Part shown: positions 1 to 10,126 of the stretch, piece after piece
Layout: each line of letters starts with the position of its first letter
Position numbering within the stretch: position 1 is the stretch's first letter
Position numbers and translations under genes: made by a program
Origin: Agromyces sp. H66
GTDB lineage: Bacteria; Actinomycetota; Actinomycetes; Actinomycetales; Microbacteriaceae
Assembly (NCBI RefSeq): GCF_004959775.1
Contig: NZ_SJZG01000001.1
Span: 558,001-622,000, forward strand
DNA: 64,000 nt
Reading direction: 5' to 3'
Notes under the pieces: model-generated
What the model saw: only the letters and a program-made list of their open reading frames with translations
What the model was told of the DNA's origin: nothing
Database searches by the model: none

Positions 1-384
1 GGCGAGCGCGTCGAGTGCCGGGGCGACGTCGTCGTGCAGCGCCCACGATTCGCGGTAGCGCTCGAAGTACTCGGCGAACCACCGGCTGGCGCCGTGCTCG
101 TCGAGTTCCTCGCCGAAGAGCCGGGCGAACTCGGCCGCGCGAGCCCGGCGCTGGCCCTCGAACGTGAGCGCACCCGCGAGGTACGCGAGGTAGTGCTCCT
201 CCTCGAGCTCGTGCCATCGGCGCATCGCGTCGGACTCGTCGCCGCGATACGCGCGGGCGCGCATGTGCAGCACGATGCCGGCGGCGACCGCCTCGCGGTG
301 CGCCATCAACGTGTCGTCGAGGTCGAACAGCACCACGGGTCGGCTCGTCGGTGCCACCGGCTCGGGCTCCGAGGGCGGGGTCAC
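1..384 (-). CDS. HAD-family hydrolase, partial (C-terminus beyond window)
   Basis: This is the first 128 codons of a haloacid-dehalogenase-like phosphatase; the remainder lies off the left edge. After a roughly 17-residue leader the protein shows the HAD motif I sequence FDLDDTL, whose first Asp is the phosphoryl acceptor in the family. A helical cap-like stretch rich in Arg and Glu follows. The chosen start is a GTG at 384 that overlaps the stop of the upstream GNAT gene in a GTGA arrangement, which implies translational coupling. The substrate cannot be told from this part. The family assignment is firm; the exact function is unknown. Confidence 0.8.
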   Translation of the reverse strand, partial: MTPPSEPEPVAPTSRPVVLFDLDDTLMAHREAVAAGIVLHMRARAYRGDESDAMRRWHELEEEHYLAYLAGALTFEGQRRARAAEFARLFGEELDEHGASRWFAEYFERYRESWALHDDVAPALDALA

Positions 385-962
385 GCGGCGGCCCCGAGCA
401 CGGCGTCCCAGCTCGCGTGCGCAGCCGGATCGACGGATGCCTCACGCACCGCGTACCACGCGGGCAACGTGACCGTGCCGTCGCGCGTGGGCACCGTGGC
501 ATCCGCAGGTTCGATCCGCCGGAACCCCACCGCCCTGGCGACCCTCGCGGATGCGACGTTGCCTTCCACGGCACGCCAGAGGACCGTCGTGGCGCCGCGG
601 ATGCCGCCATCGAGCGTCCAGTCGACGACCGCCGTCGCGGCTTCGCTCATGAGCCCCTCGCCGCGATGCTCGGCGCCCATCCAGAAGCCGAGCTCGTGCT
701 GGGTGTCGCGCACGCTGATCACTCCGAGGAGGGGACCGCCCTCGACCCGACGGAGCGCCCAGGTGAGCTCCGTGCCGCTCGCCCAGGACTCGGGCACGTG
801 CTCGCTGAGGAACGCACGGGCGTCGGCCCGTGTGTACGGCCACGGCGTCGTGAGGTACCGCTCGAACAACGGGTCCTGGCAGTACCGGGTCACCAGCTCG
901 GCGTCGGCCGGCACGGGCAGGTCGAGCACGAGTCGCGTCGTGCGGATGCCGACGGGTCGCAC
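381..962 (-). CDS. GNAT-family N-acetyltransferase (RimJ/RimL-like)
   Basis: This 193-residue protein has the layout of the RimJ/RimL branch of GNAT acetyltransferases: an N-terminal strand of the form TTRLVLDLPVPADAE, a central acetyl-CoA-binding stretch around residues 90-105 (GFWMGAEHRGEGLMSEA), and a late N-x-A-S-x-R-V-A-x-x-x-G-F motif near residues 135-148. Members acetylate protein N-termini or small molecules; the substrate is not predictable here. The GTG start at 962 follows the trpS stop by one base, and the stop overlaps the next gene, so it is probably co-transcribed with trpS and the HAD gene. Confidence 0.85.
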   Translation of the reverse strand: MRPVGIRTTRLVLDLPVPADAELVTRYCQDPLFERYLTTPWPYTRADARAFLSEHVPESWASGTELTWALRRVEGGPLLGVISVRDTQHELGFWMGAEHRGEGLMSEAATAVVDWTLDGGIRGATTVLWRAVEGNVASARVARAVGFRRIEPADATVPTRDGTVTLPAWYAVREASVDPAAHASWDAVLGAAA

Positions 963-963
963 G

Positions 964-2845
<1,882 letters not shown>

Positions 2846-2852
2846 GACTCCG

Positions 2853-2858
2853 ATCCTA
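2853..2858 (-). promoter_or_regulatory. -10 box TAGGAT for xthA
   Basis: On the minus strand TAGGAT is followed by 7 nt and then the ATG at 2845. This is the spacing expected when transcription starts at the first base of the start codon. No clear -35 is visible. Confidence 0.55.
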
Positions 2859-4013
2859 CGGGAGCCGTCCGACGTCGCTTCCCGTCGGGCCGGCCGCGGA
2901 CGCCTCGGCGCGGGCGAGTTCCGCCTCGGCCCGGGCGAGGTGTCGGCGGGCCAGGGGCCGACCGAACCAGTTCGCCTCGGCGAGCTCCCGCCGAGCCTCT
3001 CGCACGCGCACGCCGGCGGCGGTGACGAGGGCGCGCTGCTCCTTCGCCCGCTGCTCGGCGATGAGCTGCTCGGAGGTGACCTGCCGGAGCGTCTCGTGGT
3101 TGTCGGCGGCCTCCACCGCGATCCAGCTCGCGGCCACGAGCATCACGATGCTCGTGAGCCGGAACCAGAGGAGGAGCGCGATGAAGACCGCGAAGGTGGC
3201 GAGCAGCGGATTGCTGCTCGTCTCCGATACGAGGAATCCGCTGAGGAACTGCAGCACGGAGATCGCCGCGGATCCGAGCAGGGAGCCGACCCACATGCGG
3301 CGCCAGGGCATCGCCGCGCCCGACAGGAACCGGAACAGCACCGCGAGCGCGAGCGTGTCGATGACGAAGACCACGAGGACCGCGCCCGACTGCAGGAGGC
3401 CGGCCTGCCATCCTCGGTCGCCCGCGAGGCCGATCAGGTTGAGGAGCCAGCCGAAGAACGACGTCGCCACGACGGACAGCACGGTGGCGACGAGGATGAT
3501 CGTGCCGAACGCGAGCCCCGCGAGCAGATCGCGCGCCTTGAGGTAGAGGTAGGCACGGTTGTCCTTCGGGAGTCCGAAGATGCTTCGCACCGCCATCCGC
3601 GAGAGCGTGATCCACGCGATCGCGGTCCAGATCAAGCCGGCGAGCGCGACCGCGCCCGTCCAGCCGAACAGGCTCGTGCTCGTGGAGGCGATCGCGGTGA
3701 GCTCGTCGGTCGAGATCACGCCGTGCTCGCCGATGAGGCCGGGCGCGTAGGTGTTGAGGAGCAGGACGAACGCCTCGAGGGTCCTCTCGTTGCCGGTGAG
3801 CCAGATGCCGGCGACGGCGAACACCACGTAGACGGCCGCGAAGATCGCGAACAGGGCTTGGTAGCTCATGCCCGCCGACAGGAGGAACCCGTTGCGGGCG
3901 AGGAAGTGACGCCACACCCGCACGGGGAACAGCGCCAGCGTCTTGTTCGTGAGCGTGGTGACCCGTTCGATCGGCTCCTCGAGCCGGTCACGGATCCGAT
4001 GGCGGTCGCTCAC
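2856..4013 (-). CDS. YihY/BrkB family inner membrane protein
   Basis: A 385-residue polytopic membrane protein of the YihY/virulence factor BrkB family (often wrongly called ribonuclease BN). About six hydrophobic spans lie between residues 40 and 300, including the family-typical SAGMSYQALFAIFAAVY stretch and LLLWFRLTSIVMLVAA. The last 80 residues are a charged, probably cytoplasmic helix rich in Arg, Ala and Glu. Its molecular role is not established for the family. The GTG start at 4013 sits 6 nt after TAGTCT, so the gene appears leaderless and has its own promoter just beyond the sdh terminator. Confidence 0.9.
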   Translation of the reverse strand: MSDRHRIRDRLEEPIERVTTLTNKTLALFPVRVWRHFLARNGFLLSAGMSYQALFAIFAAVYVVFAVAGIWLTGNERTLEAFVLLLNTYAPGLIGEHGVISTDELTAIASTSTSLFGWTGAVALAGLIWTAIAWITLSRMAVRSIFGLPKDNRAYLYLKARDLLAGLAFGTIILVATVLSVVATSFFGWLLNLIGLAGDRGWQAGLLQSGAVLVVFVIDTLALAVLFRFLSGAAMPWRRMWVGSLLGSAAISVLQFLSGFLVSETSSNPLLATFAVFIALLLWFRLTSIVMLVAASWIAVEAADNHETLRQVTSEQLIAEQRAKEQRALVTAAGVRVREARRELAEANWFGRPLARRHLARAEAELARAEASAAGPTGSDVGRLP

Positions 4014-4019
4014 GCCCTC

Positions 4020-4025
4020 AGACTA
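4020..4025 (-). promoter_or_regulatory. -10 box TAGTCT for the YihY/BrkB gene
   Basis: TAGTCT on the minus strand, then 6 nt, then GTG at 4013. It abuts the terminator hairpin of the sdh operon. Confidence 0.5.
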
Positions 4026-4056
4026 ACGAGGCCGCGGGCAACGCCCGCGGCCTCGT
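4026..4056 (-). terminator. Hairpin terminator after sdhB
   Basis: A perfect 14-bp GC-rich inverted repeat (arms 4026-4039 and 4043-4056, 3-nt loop) lies 22 bp past the sdhB stop. The downstream T-tract is poor, as is common in high-GC actinomycetes. It would end the sdhCDAB transcript before the YihY gene. Confidence 0.8.
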
Positions 4057-4077
4057 GCATGTCGAGTGGTCGACGCG

Positions 4078-4836
4078 TCACGGCCTGCCGCGCATGATCG
4101 CCTGCTTCACCTCGGCGATCGCCTTCGTCACCTCGATGCCACGCGGGCACGCCTCGGTGCAGTTGAAGGTGGTGCGGCAGCGCCACACGCCCTCCTTGTC
4201 GTTCAGGATGTCGAGGCGCACGTTCGCGGCGTCGTCGCGGTCGTCGAAGATGAACCGGTGCGCATTCACGATGGCCGCGGGGCCGAAGTACTGGCCGTCG
4301 GTCCAGAACACGGGGCACGACGAGGTGCACGCCGCGCACAGGATGCACTTCGTGGTGTCATCGAAGATCTCGCGCTTGGCGATCGACTGGATGCGCTCCT
4401 TGCCGGCTTCGGGCCGCGAGTTCGCGATGAGGAACGGCTGCACCTCGCGGTAGCTCGCGAAGAACGGCTCCATGTCGACGATGAGGTCCTTCTCGAGGGG
4501 GAGGCCCTTGATCGCCTCGACGTAGATGGGCTTCGAGATGTCGAGGTCCTTGATCAGCGTCTTGCAGGCGAGGCGGTTGCGACCGTTGATGCGCATGGCG
4601 TCGGAGCCGCAGATGCCGTGCGCGCACGAACGGCGGAACGTCAGCGAGCCGTCCTGCTCCCACTTGATCTTGTGCAGGGCGTCGAGCACGCGGTCGGTCG
4701 CGTACATCTCGACGTCGAAGTCCTGCCAGCGCGGCTCGGTGTCGACGTCGGGGTCGAACCGGCGGATCAGGAAGGTGACGGTGAACGACTGGATCGCGGC
4801 ATCCGTCGACGTGGTCTCGAGCGTGGCGGTGGACAC
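4078..4836 (-). CDS. sdhB: Succinate dehydrogenase iron-sulfur subunit
   Basis: The 252-residue SdhB carries electrons from the flavoprotein to the membrane anchor of complex II. Its three cluster-binding regions are visible: a [2Fe-2S] set around SCAHGICGSDA plus a later Cys in NRLAC, then CILCAACTSSCPVF and CTEACPRGIEV for the [4Fe-4S] and [3Fe-4S] centres. The GTG start at 4836 is one base past the sdhA stop and is preceded by a GGAAAGGAAG ribosome-binding site. It is the last gene of sdhCDAB and is followed by a strong hairpin. Confidence 0.97.
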   Translation of the reverse strand: MSTATLETTSTDAAIQSFTVTFLIRRFDPDVDTEPRWQDFDVEMYATDRVLDALHKIKWEQDGSLTFRRSCAHGICGSDAMRINGRNRLACKTLIKDLDISKPIYVEAIKGLPLEKDLIVDMEPFFASYREVQPFLIANSRPEAGKERIQSIAKREIFDDTTKCILCAACTSSCPVFWTDGQYFGPAAIVNAHRFIFDDRDDAANVRLDILNDKEGVWRCRTTFNCTEACPRGIEVTKAIAEVKQAIMRGRP

Positions 4837-4837
4837 G

Positions 4838-6646
4838 TCAGTACTTCCTTTCCATCGGCTGGTAGCGGGTGACGGTCACGGGTTTCCAATCGAGCCGGAT
4901 GTGGTCGTCGGCGAGCGAGGACTGCGGGTCGCCCGAGAGATAGGCCATGGTGTGCCGCATGTACTGCTCGTCGTCGCGGTTGGGGAAGTCGTCGCGCATG
5001 TGCCCGCCCCGGCTCTCCTTGCGGTTGCGCGCCGAGAACACCACGACCTCGGCGAGGTCGAGGAGGAATCCGAGCTCGACGGCCTCGAGCAGGTCGGTGT
5101 TGAAGCGCTTGCCCTTGTCCTGGACGGCGACGTTGCGGTAGCGCTCGCGGAGGCGCGCGATGACCTCGGTGACGTGGGCGAGGGACTCGTCGGTGCGGAA
5201 CACCTGGGCGTTCTTGTCCATCTCGTCCTGCAGTTCCTTGCGGATCGCGGCGATCCGCTCGGTGCCGTTCGAGTTGCGGAGCTCGTCGAGCATGCGCCGC
5301 ACCGCACCGGCCGGGTCGTCGGGCAGCGGCGTGAAGTCGACGCCCTTGGCGTATTCGACCGCGTTGCGGCCCGCCCGCTTGCCGAACACGTTGATGTCGA
5401 GCAGCGAGTTGGTGCCGAGGCGGTTGGAGCCGTGCACCGAGACGCACGCGCACTCGCCGGCCGCGTAGAGCCCGGGCACGACGGTCGTGTTGTCGCGGAG
5501 CACCTCGGCGGCGACGTTGGTGGGGATGCCGCCCATGGCGTAGTGCGCGGTCGGCATGACCGGCACCGGCTCGTACACCGGGTCGACGCCGAGGTAGGTG
5601 CGGGCGAACTCGGTGATGTCGGGCAGCTTCGTCTCGAGCACCTCGGCGCCGAGGTGCGTGCAGTCGAGGAGGACGTAGTCCTTGTGAGGACCGGCGCCAC
5701 GCCCCTCGGCGACCTCCTGCTGCATGCAGCGGCTCACGATGTCACGCGGGGCGAGGTCCTTGATGGTGGGCGCGTACCGCTCCATGAAGCGCTCGCCGCT
5801 CGCGTTGCGCAGGATGGCGCCCTCGCCGCGCGCGCCCTCGGTGAGCAGGATGCCGAGGCCCGCGAGGCCGGTCGGGTGGAACTGGAAGAACTCCATGTCC
5901 TCGAGCGGAAGGCCCTTGCGCCAGACGATGCCGACGCCGTCGCCGGTGAGGGTGTGGGCGTTCGAGGTGGTCTTGAAGATCTTGCCGAAGCCGCCGGTCG
6001 CGAAGATGATCGCCTTCGCCTGGAACACGTGCAGTTCGCCCGTGGCGAGCTCGTAGGCGACGACGCCCGAGGGCTGCTGGACGCCGTCGACCTCGCTCAT
6101 GACGAGGTCGAGCGCGTAGAACTCGTTGTAGAACTCGATGCCGAGCTTCACGCAGTTCTGGAAGAGGGTCTGCAGGATCATGTGGCCGGTGCGGTCGGCC
6201 GCGTAGCACGCGCGTCGCACCGGCGCCTTGCCATGGTCGCGCGTGTGGCCGCCGAAGCGGCGCTGGTCGATCTTGCCCTCGGGCGTGCGGTTGAACGGCA
6301 GGCCCATGTTCTCGAGGTCGATGACCGCGTCGATGGCCTCCCTGGCGAGGATCTCGGCCGCGTCCTGGTCGACGAGGTAGTCGCCGCCCTTGACCGTGTC
6401 GAAGGTGTGCCACTCCCAGGTGTCCTCCTCGACGTTCGCGAGGGCGGCGGCCATGCCGCCCTGCGCGGCGCCCGTGTGCGAGCGGGTCGGGTACAGCTTC
6501 GAGATCACCGCGGTCCGCGCACCGGGCCTGGCCTCGATCGCCGCGCGCATCCCGGCGCCGCCGGCGCCGACGATGACGACGTCGTACTGGTGGTGGTGGA
6601 CACCGTCGACGACCTTCGTCTCGACGGGGGCGCTCTCAGGATTCAC
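4838..6646 (-). CDS. sdhA: Succinate dehydrogenase flavoprotein subunit
   Basis: The 602-residue catalytic subunit oxidises succinate to fumarate. The FAD-binding Rossmann motif [13 protein letters not shown] is at residues 24-36, and the covalent flavin His is His57 in [10 protein letters not shown]. The succinate-site block with the HPTG motif (FQFHPTGL) and the C-terminal domain are complete. The GTG at 6646 has an AGGAGA site 4 nt upstream, just after the sdhD stop. Quinone reduction takes place through the two anchors encoded immediately upstream. Confidence 0.97.
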   Translation of the reverse strand: MNPESAPVETKVVDGVHHHQYDVVIVGAGGAGMRAAIEARPGARTAVISKLYPTRSHTGAAQGGMAAALANVEEDTWEWHTFDTVKGGDYLVDQDAAEILAREAIDAVIDLENMGLPFNRTPEGKIDQRRFGGHTRDHGKAPVRRACYAADRTGHMILQTLFQNCVKLGIEFYNEFYALDLVMSEVDGVQQPSGVVAYELATGELHVFQAKAIIFATGGFGKIFKTTSNAHTLTGDGVGIVWRKGLPLEDMEFFQFHPTGLAGLGILLTEGARGEGAILRNASGERFMERYAPTIKDLAPRDIVSRCMQQEVAEGRGAGPHKDYVLLDCTHLGAEVLETKLPDITEFARTYLGVDPVYEPVPVMPTAHYAMGGIPTNVAAEVLRDNTTVVPGLYAAGECACVSVHGSNRLGTNSLLDINVFGKRAGRNAVEYAKGVDFTPLPDDPAGAVRRMLDELRNSNGTERIAAIRKELQDEMDKNAQVFRTDESLAHVTEVIARLRERYRNVAVQDKGKRFNTDLLEAVELGFLLDLAEVVVFSARNRKESRGGHMRDDFPNRDDEQYMRHTMAYLSGDPQSSLADDHIRLDWKPVTVTRYQPMERKY

Positions 6647-6653
6647 GTTTCTC

Positions 6654-7100
6654 CTAGACGGCGGGGCAGAACGAGGGAAGCAGGTCGGCAGGGGCGCCGG
6701 CGGGGCAGGGGTCGAAGGTGAACACGACGAGCGTGCCGAGCACGATGAGCACCACCGCGGCGGCCAGGAGCGCGCCCTTCAGCACCTTCTGCACGACGCC
6801 GGGGCTCGTGTAGTCGTTGACGAGCGTGCGCATGCCGTTGGCGCCGTGGATGAGGGCGAGCCAGAGCATCAGCACGTCCCACCACTGCCAGAACGGGTCG
6901 GCCCACTTGCCGCCCACGAATCCGAAGTCGATGGCCTTCACGCCCTCGCCGACCATGAGGTTCACGAAGAGGTGGCCGAAGATGAGCACGATGAGCACGA
7001 CGCCGGAGGCGCGCATGTAGATCCAGCCCCACTTCTCCCAGTTCATGCCGCGCCGGGGGGCGGGGCGCACCGGGCTGCGAGGCGCTTCGATGGCAGTCAT
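6654..7100 (-). CDS. sdhD: Succinate dehydrogenase membrane anchor subunit
   Basis: A 148-residue hydrophobic anchor with three predicted membrane spans (about residues 28-50, 68-88 and 105-125). It has the haem/quinone-site pattern [13 protein letters not shown] typical of SdhD. The ATG at 7100 has a perfect AGGAGG at 7109-7114 located directly after the sdhC stop, which settles the start. Together with SdhC it docks SdhAB to the membrane and passes electrons to menaquinone or ubiquinone. Confidence 0.93.
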   Translation of the reverse strand: MTAIEAPRSPVRPAPRRGMNWEKWGWIYMRASGVVLIVLIFGHLFVNLMVGEGVKAIDFGFVGGKWADPFWQWWDVLMLWLALIHGANGMRTLVNDYTSPGVVQKVLKGALLAAAVVLIVLGTLVVFTFDPCPAGAPADLLPSFCPAV

Positions 7101-7114
7101 GTCGCAGGCCTCCT

Positions 7115-7537
7115 CTAGTGGCTGAAGACGTTGATCAGGTGGCGGGGCACGAAGGCGAGCATCGTGACGATCCAGAGGGCGATGACGACGTAGAACAGCA
7201 CGCGCTGGTGCCGCGTCGCCCAGGTCCAGAAGTCGACCAGGATGATCCGCAGGCCGTTGAAGGCGTGGAAGACGATGGCACCCACGAGCGCGACCTCGCC
7301 GAGGCCCATGATGGGCGTCTGGTAGGTGCCGATCACCGCGTTGTACGCCTCGGGGCTCACCCGCACGAGGGCCGTGTCGAGCACGTGCACCAGGAGGAAG
7401 AAGAAGATCGCGACACCGGTGATCCGGTGCAGCACCCACGACCACATTCCCTCGCGGCCGCGATACAGCGTGCCGCCCGGCTTCTGCTTCGCCGGCTTGG
7501 CGGGTGCGGTCAGGGTTCCTGCCGAGTTCTCTGGCAT
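7115..7537 (-). CDS. sdhC: Succinate dehydrogenase cytochrome b556 subunit
   Basis: The first gene of the sdh operon: 140 residues with three membrane spans and the anchor-subunit motifs SWVLHRITGVAIFF and FHAFNGLR (candidate haem-ligand His). I chose the ATG at 7537 because a GGGAGGG ribosome-binding site lies 6 nt before it. An upstream in-frame ATG at 7576 would add 13 residues but leaves that site inside the gene. A double palindrome upstream (7655-7675) may be an operator for the operon. Confidence 0.93.
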   Translation of the reverse strand: MPENSAGTLTAPAKPAKQKPGGTLYRGREGMWSWVLHRITGVAIFFFLLVHVLDTALVRVSPEAYNAVIGTYQTPIMGLGEVALVGAIVFHAFNGLRIILVDFWTWATRHQRVLFYVVIALWIVTMLAFVPRHLINVFSH

Positions 7538-7654
7538 GAACAACCCTCCCTGGCTGTGTGAGATGGCCCGTGACATGCGGGCGCGACGGGCCGGAAGCCC
7601 GGTTCAGAGTCTAGTCCCGCGTCGCGAGCGGCGTTGCGGCGGGGCGCCCGACTC

Positions 7655-7675
7655 TCTCGACGTCGAGATATCTCG
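7655..7675. promoter_or_regulatory. Two overlapping palindromes between sdhC and the guanylyltransferase gene
   Basis: The 14-bp palindrome TCTCGACGTCGAGA (7655-7668) overlaps the 12-bp palindrome CGAGATATCTCG (7664-7675). The site lies in the 207-bp divergent gap about 120 bp upstream of sdhC and 57 bp upstream of the TATCCT box. It is a candidate operator; I cannot name the regulator. Confidence 0.4.
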
Positions 7676-7731
7676 GTGAGGATGCCCCGAGCGGCACGCA
7701 CATCGTCGGAACCGAGTCGGTGCATGGCCGC

Positions 7732-7737
7732 TATCCT
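7732..7737 (+). promoter_or_regulatory. -10 box TATCCT for the guanylyltransferase gene
   Basis: TATCCT, 7 nt, then ATG at 7745. A leaderless transcript is likely. Confidence 0.55.
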
Positions 7738-7744
7738 CGAACGC

Positions 7745-8869
7745 ATGTCCGACGCACCCCTCCCGCTCGACGGCTTCTACGCCGTCATCCCAGCCGGCGG
7801 CGTCGGCTCACGGCTCTGGCCGCTGTCCCGCGCCGACGCGCCCAAGTTCCTGCATGACCTCACCGGGTCGGGCCAGACGCTGCTCAAGGACACGTGGGAC
7901 CGACTCGCGCCCATCGCCGGCGAGCAGCGCATCATGATCGTGACCGGCCGGGCGCACCGGGCCGCCGTCGAGCGGCAGCTCCCGGACCTCGCCGACGCCA
8001 ACATCGTGCTCGAGTCGGAGCCGCGCGACTCCACGGCGGCGATCGGCCTGGCCGCCGCCATCCTCGAGCGGCGCGAGCCGGGGGTCGTGATCGGCTCGTT
8101 CGCCGCAGACCACGTGATCTCGGGCGAGGCCCTGTTCCGCTCGGCGGTCGTCGACGCGGTCGCCGCCGCGCGGGCCGGCTACATCGTGACCATCGGCATC
8201 ACGCCCACCGAGCCCGCCGTCGGCTTCGGCTACATCGAGTGCGGCGGCCCGGTCGCCGTGCCCGGGGCCAAGCTCGTCGAAAAGGTGGCGGACTTCGTCG
8301 AGAAGCCCGACCTCGAGTCGGCGCGGCGCTACCTCGAGGGCGGTCGCCACCTCTGGAACGCCGGCATGTTCATCGCGAAGGCCTCGACCCTGCTCGACGA
8401 GCTCGCGCGCACGAAGCCCGACCTGCATGCGGGCCTCGTCGAGCTCGCCGCGGCGTGGGACGACCCGGCCACCCGCGGACCTGCGGTCGACCGCATCTGG
8501 CCGAAGCTCGAGAAGATCGCCATCGACTACTCGATCGCGGAGCCCGCCGCTGAGGAGGGGCGACTCGCCGTCGTCCGCGGCCACTTCCAGTGGGACGACG
8601 TGGGCGACTTCGCATCCCTCGCCAAGCTCAACACGGCGGGCCGGTCGGGCGAGCTCGCGATCCTCGGCGAGCACGCCCGCGTCCTGGCCGACGCGTCGAG
8701 CGGCATCGTCGTGAGCCGGTCGAATCGGGTGATCAGCCTGATCGGCGTGCACGATATCGTCGTGGTGGACACGCCCGACGCACTCCTCGTGACCACGAGC
8801 GAGCACGCCCAGCGGGTCAAGGCGGTCGTCGACGCCCTCCGGCTCGGCGGATCGAACGACGTGCTCTGA
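7745..8869 (+). CDS. manC: Mannose-1-phosphate guanylyltransferase (ManC-like)
   Basis: A 374-residue nucleotidyltransferase that makes GDP-mannose from mannose-1-phosphate and GTP. The N-terminus has the signature YAVIPAGGVGSRLWPLSRADAPKF (residues 11-34, including the G-G-x-G-x-R-L-x-P-L-S loop), and FVEKPD is in the middle. The length fits the single-domain guanylyltransferases without the isomerase half. The ATG at 7745 is favoured by the -10 box 7 nt upstream; in-frame upstream starts lie before that box. GDP-mannose could feed the surface-glycan genes in the right half of the window. Confidence 0.88.
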   Translation: MSDAPLPLDGFYAVIPAGGVGSRLWPLSRADAPKFLHDLTGSGQTLLKDTWDRLAPIAGEQRIMIVTGRAHRAAVERQLPDLADANIVLESEPRDSTAAIGLAAAILERREPGVVIGSFAADHVISGEALFRSAVVDAVAAARAGYIVTIGITPTEPAVGFGYIECGGPVAVPGAKLVEKVADFVEKPDLESARRYLEGGRHLWNAGMFIAKASTLLDELARTKPDLHAGLVELAAAWDDPATRGPAVDRIWPKLEKIAIDYSIAEPAAEEGRLAVVRGHFQWDDVGDFASLAKLNTAGRSGELAILGEHARVLADASSGIVVSRSNRVISLIGVHDIVVVDTPDALLVTTSEHAQRVKAVVDALRLGGSNDVL

Positions 8870-8893
8870 GCACGCGAGAGGAAGGGGCAGCGG

Positions 8894-9955
8894 ATGTCGG
8901 TGCGTCGATGGGTCGGCCTCGGGGCGACGGTGGTCGCGGCATCCGTGGCCCTGGCGGCGTGCGCCCCCGCGCCCGAGTCCGGCGGTGAGGATGCCGCGAG
9001 CGAGTCGTGCGTGCGGATGGTCACGAACTCGGGCGGTCTCGAGGACCGCTCGTTCAACCAGGCGAGCTGGGAGGGCCTGCAGCGCGCCGAGGCCGAGCAC
9101 GACATCGACGCGGAGGCGATCGTCTCGACAGGCGAGACCGACCTGGCGCCGAACGTGCAGCAGGCGGTCGACTCGGGCTGCGAGCTCATCGTGACGGTCG
9201 GCTGGGAGCTCGCCGACGCCACGCTCACGCAGGCGGAGGCCAACCCCGACCTCGCCTTCGCCATCGTCGACGAGACCGTCGACGCCCAGAACGTCAAGCC
9301 GGTCGTGTTCGACACCGCGCAGGCGTCGTTCCTCGCGGGCTACCTCGCCGCGGGCGTGTCGAAGACCGGCGTCGTGGCGACGTTCGGCGGGGGCAACCAG
9401 CCGCCGGTGACCCTCTTCATGGACGGCTACGTCGACGGCGTCGCGGAGTACAACCGGGCGCACGGCACGGCGGTGCGCGTCCTCGGCTGGGACAAGGCCG
9501 CGCAGGACGGCGCGTTCACGGGCGACTTCGAGGACATCAACAAGGGCAAGGCGCTCTCCGAGAGCCTCATCGACCAGGGGGCGGACGTGATCCTTCCGGT
9601 CGCCGGCCAGGTCGGTGAGGGCGCGACGTCGGCCGCGCTCGAGCGCGGCGGCGTCTCGGTGATCTGGGTCGACAGCGACGGCTACGAGTCGCTCGCGGCG
9701 GAGTTCCGGCCGGTGCTGCTCACGAGCGTGCTGAAGAACACGCAGGACGCCATGGTCGAGATCGTCGGAGCCGTGCTCGACGACACCTTCACGAGCGAGC
9801 CCTACGTCGGCACGCTCGAGAACGGCGGCGTCGAGATCGCGCCGTACCACGACCTGGCGCCGCTCGTGAGCGCCGAGCTCGACGCCGAGATCGATGAGCT
9901 GCGCGGGCGGATCATCTCGGGCGACCTCGTCGTGGAGTCCCCGAGCGCGCCCTGA
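8894..9955 (+). CDS. BMP-family substrate-binding lipoprotein, copy 1
   Basis: A 353-residue lipoprotein of the basic membrane protein (BMP/PnrA, Med) family, which binds nucleosides outside the membrane for an ABC importer. The signal peptide ends in the lipobox LAAC with Cys23. Family features include SGGLEDRSFNQASWEGL (residues 46-62), FDTAQASFLAGYLAAG and the C-terminal YVGTLENGGVEIAPYHD. It has a GGAAGGGG ribosome-binding site and is followed by a T-rich terminator. It is about half identical by eye to the second copy 170 bp downstream, so the pair is probably a tandem duplication. Confidence 0.92.
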   Translation: MSVRRWVGLGATVVAASVALAACAPAPESGGEDAASESCVRMVTNSGGLEDRSFNQASWEGLQRAEAEHDIDAEAIVSTGETDLAPNVQQAVDSGCELIVTVGWELADATLTQAEANPDLAFAIVDETVDAQNVKPVVFDTAQASFLAGYLAAGVSKTGVVATFGGGNQPPVTLFMDGYVDGVAEYNRAHGTAVRVLGWDKAAQDGAFTGDFEDINKGKALSESLIDQGADVILPVAGQVGEGATSAALERGGVSVIWVDSDGYESLAAEFRPVLLTSVLKNTQDAMVEIVGAVLDDTFTSEPYVGTLENGGVEIAPYHDLAPLVSAELDAEIDELRGRIISGDLVVESPSAP

Positions 9956-9964
9956 TCGACGGTC

Positions 9965-9988
9965 GCCCGGCGATGACCGGGCTTTTCT
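9965..9988 (+). terminator. Rho-independent terminator after BMP copy 1
   Basis: A 6-bp GCCCGG/CCGGGC stem with a 6-nt loop, followed directly by TTTTCT. It separates the first BMP gene from the second. Confidence 0.75.
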
Positions 9989-10004
9989 GCTCATATGAGC
10001 AGAA
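9985..10004. promoter_or_regulatory. 20-bp perfect palindrome, candidate operator
   Basis: TTCTGCTCATATGAGCAGAA reads the same on both strands. It sits about 70 bp upstream of the TAACGT box that may drive the second BMP gene and overlaps the tail of the preceding terminator. A perfect palindrome of this length with an AT centre in very GC-rich DNA fits a dimeric repressor site for the nucleoside-uptake genes. No regulator gene is nearby. Confidence 0.5.
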
Positions 10005-10126
10005 TGTCGCGTCTTCATAACCATTGCGTGTCCGCCGCCCCGGGGGCCTGAGCGCTCGGCGCAACATTCGGTAACGTGACTGCACGAGTCCCACGGAGGT
10101 TGGGGCCGAAGTCTTTGGAGGACACA

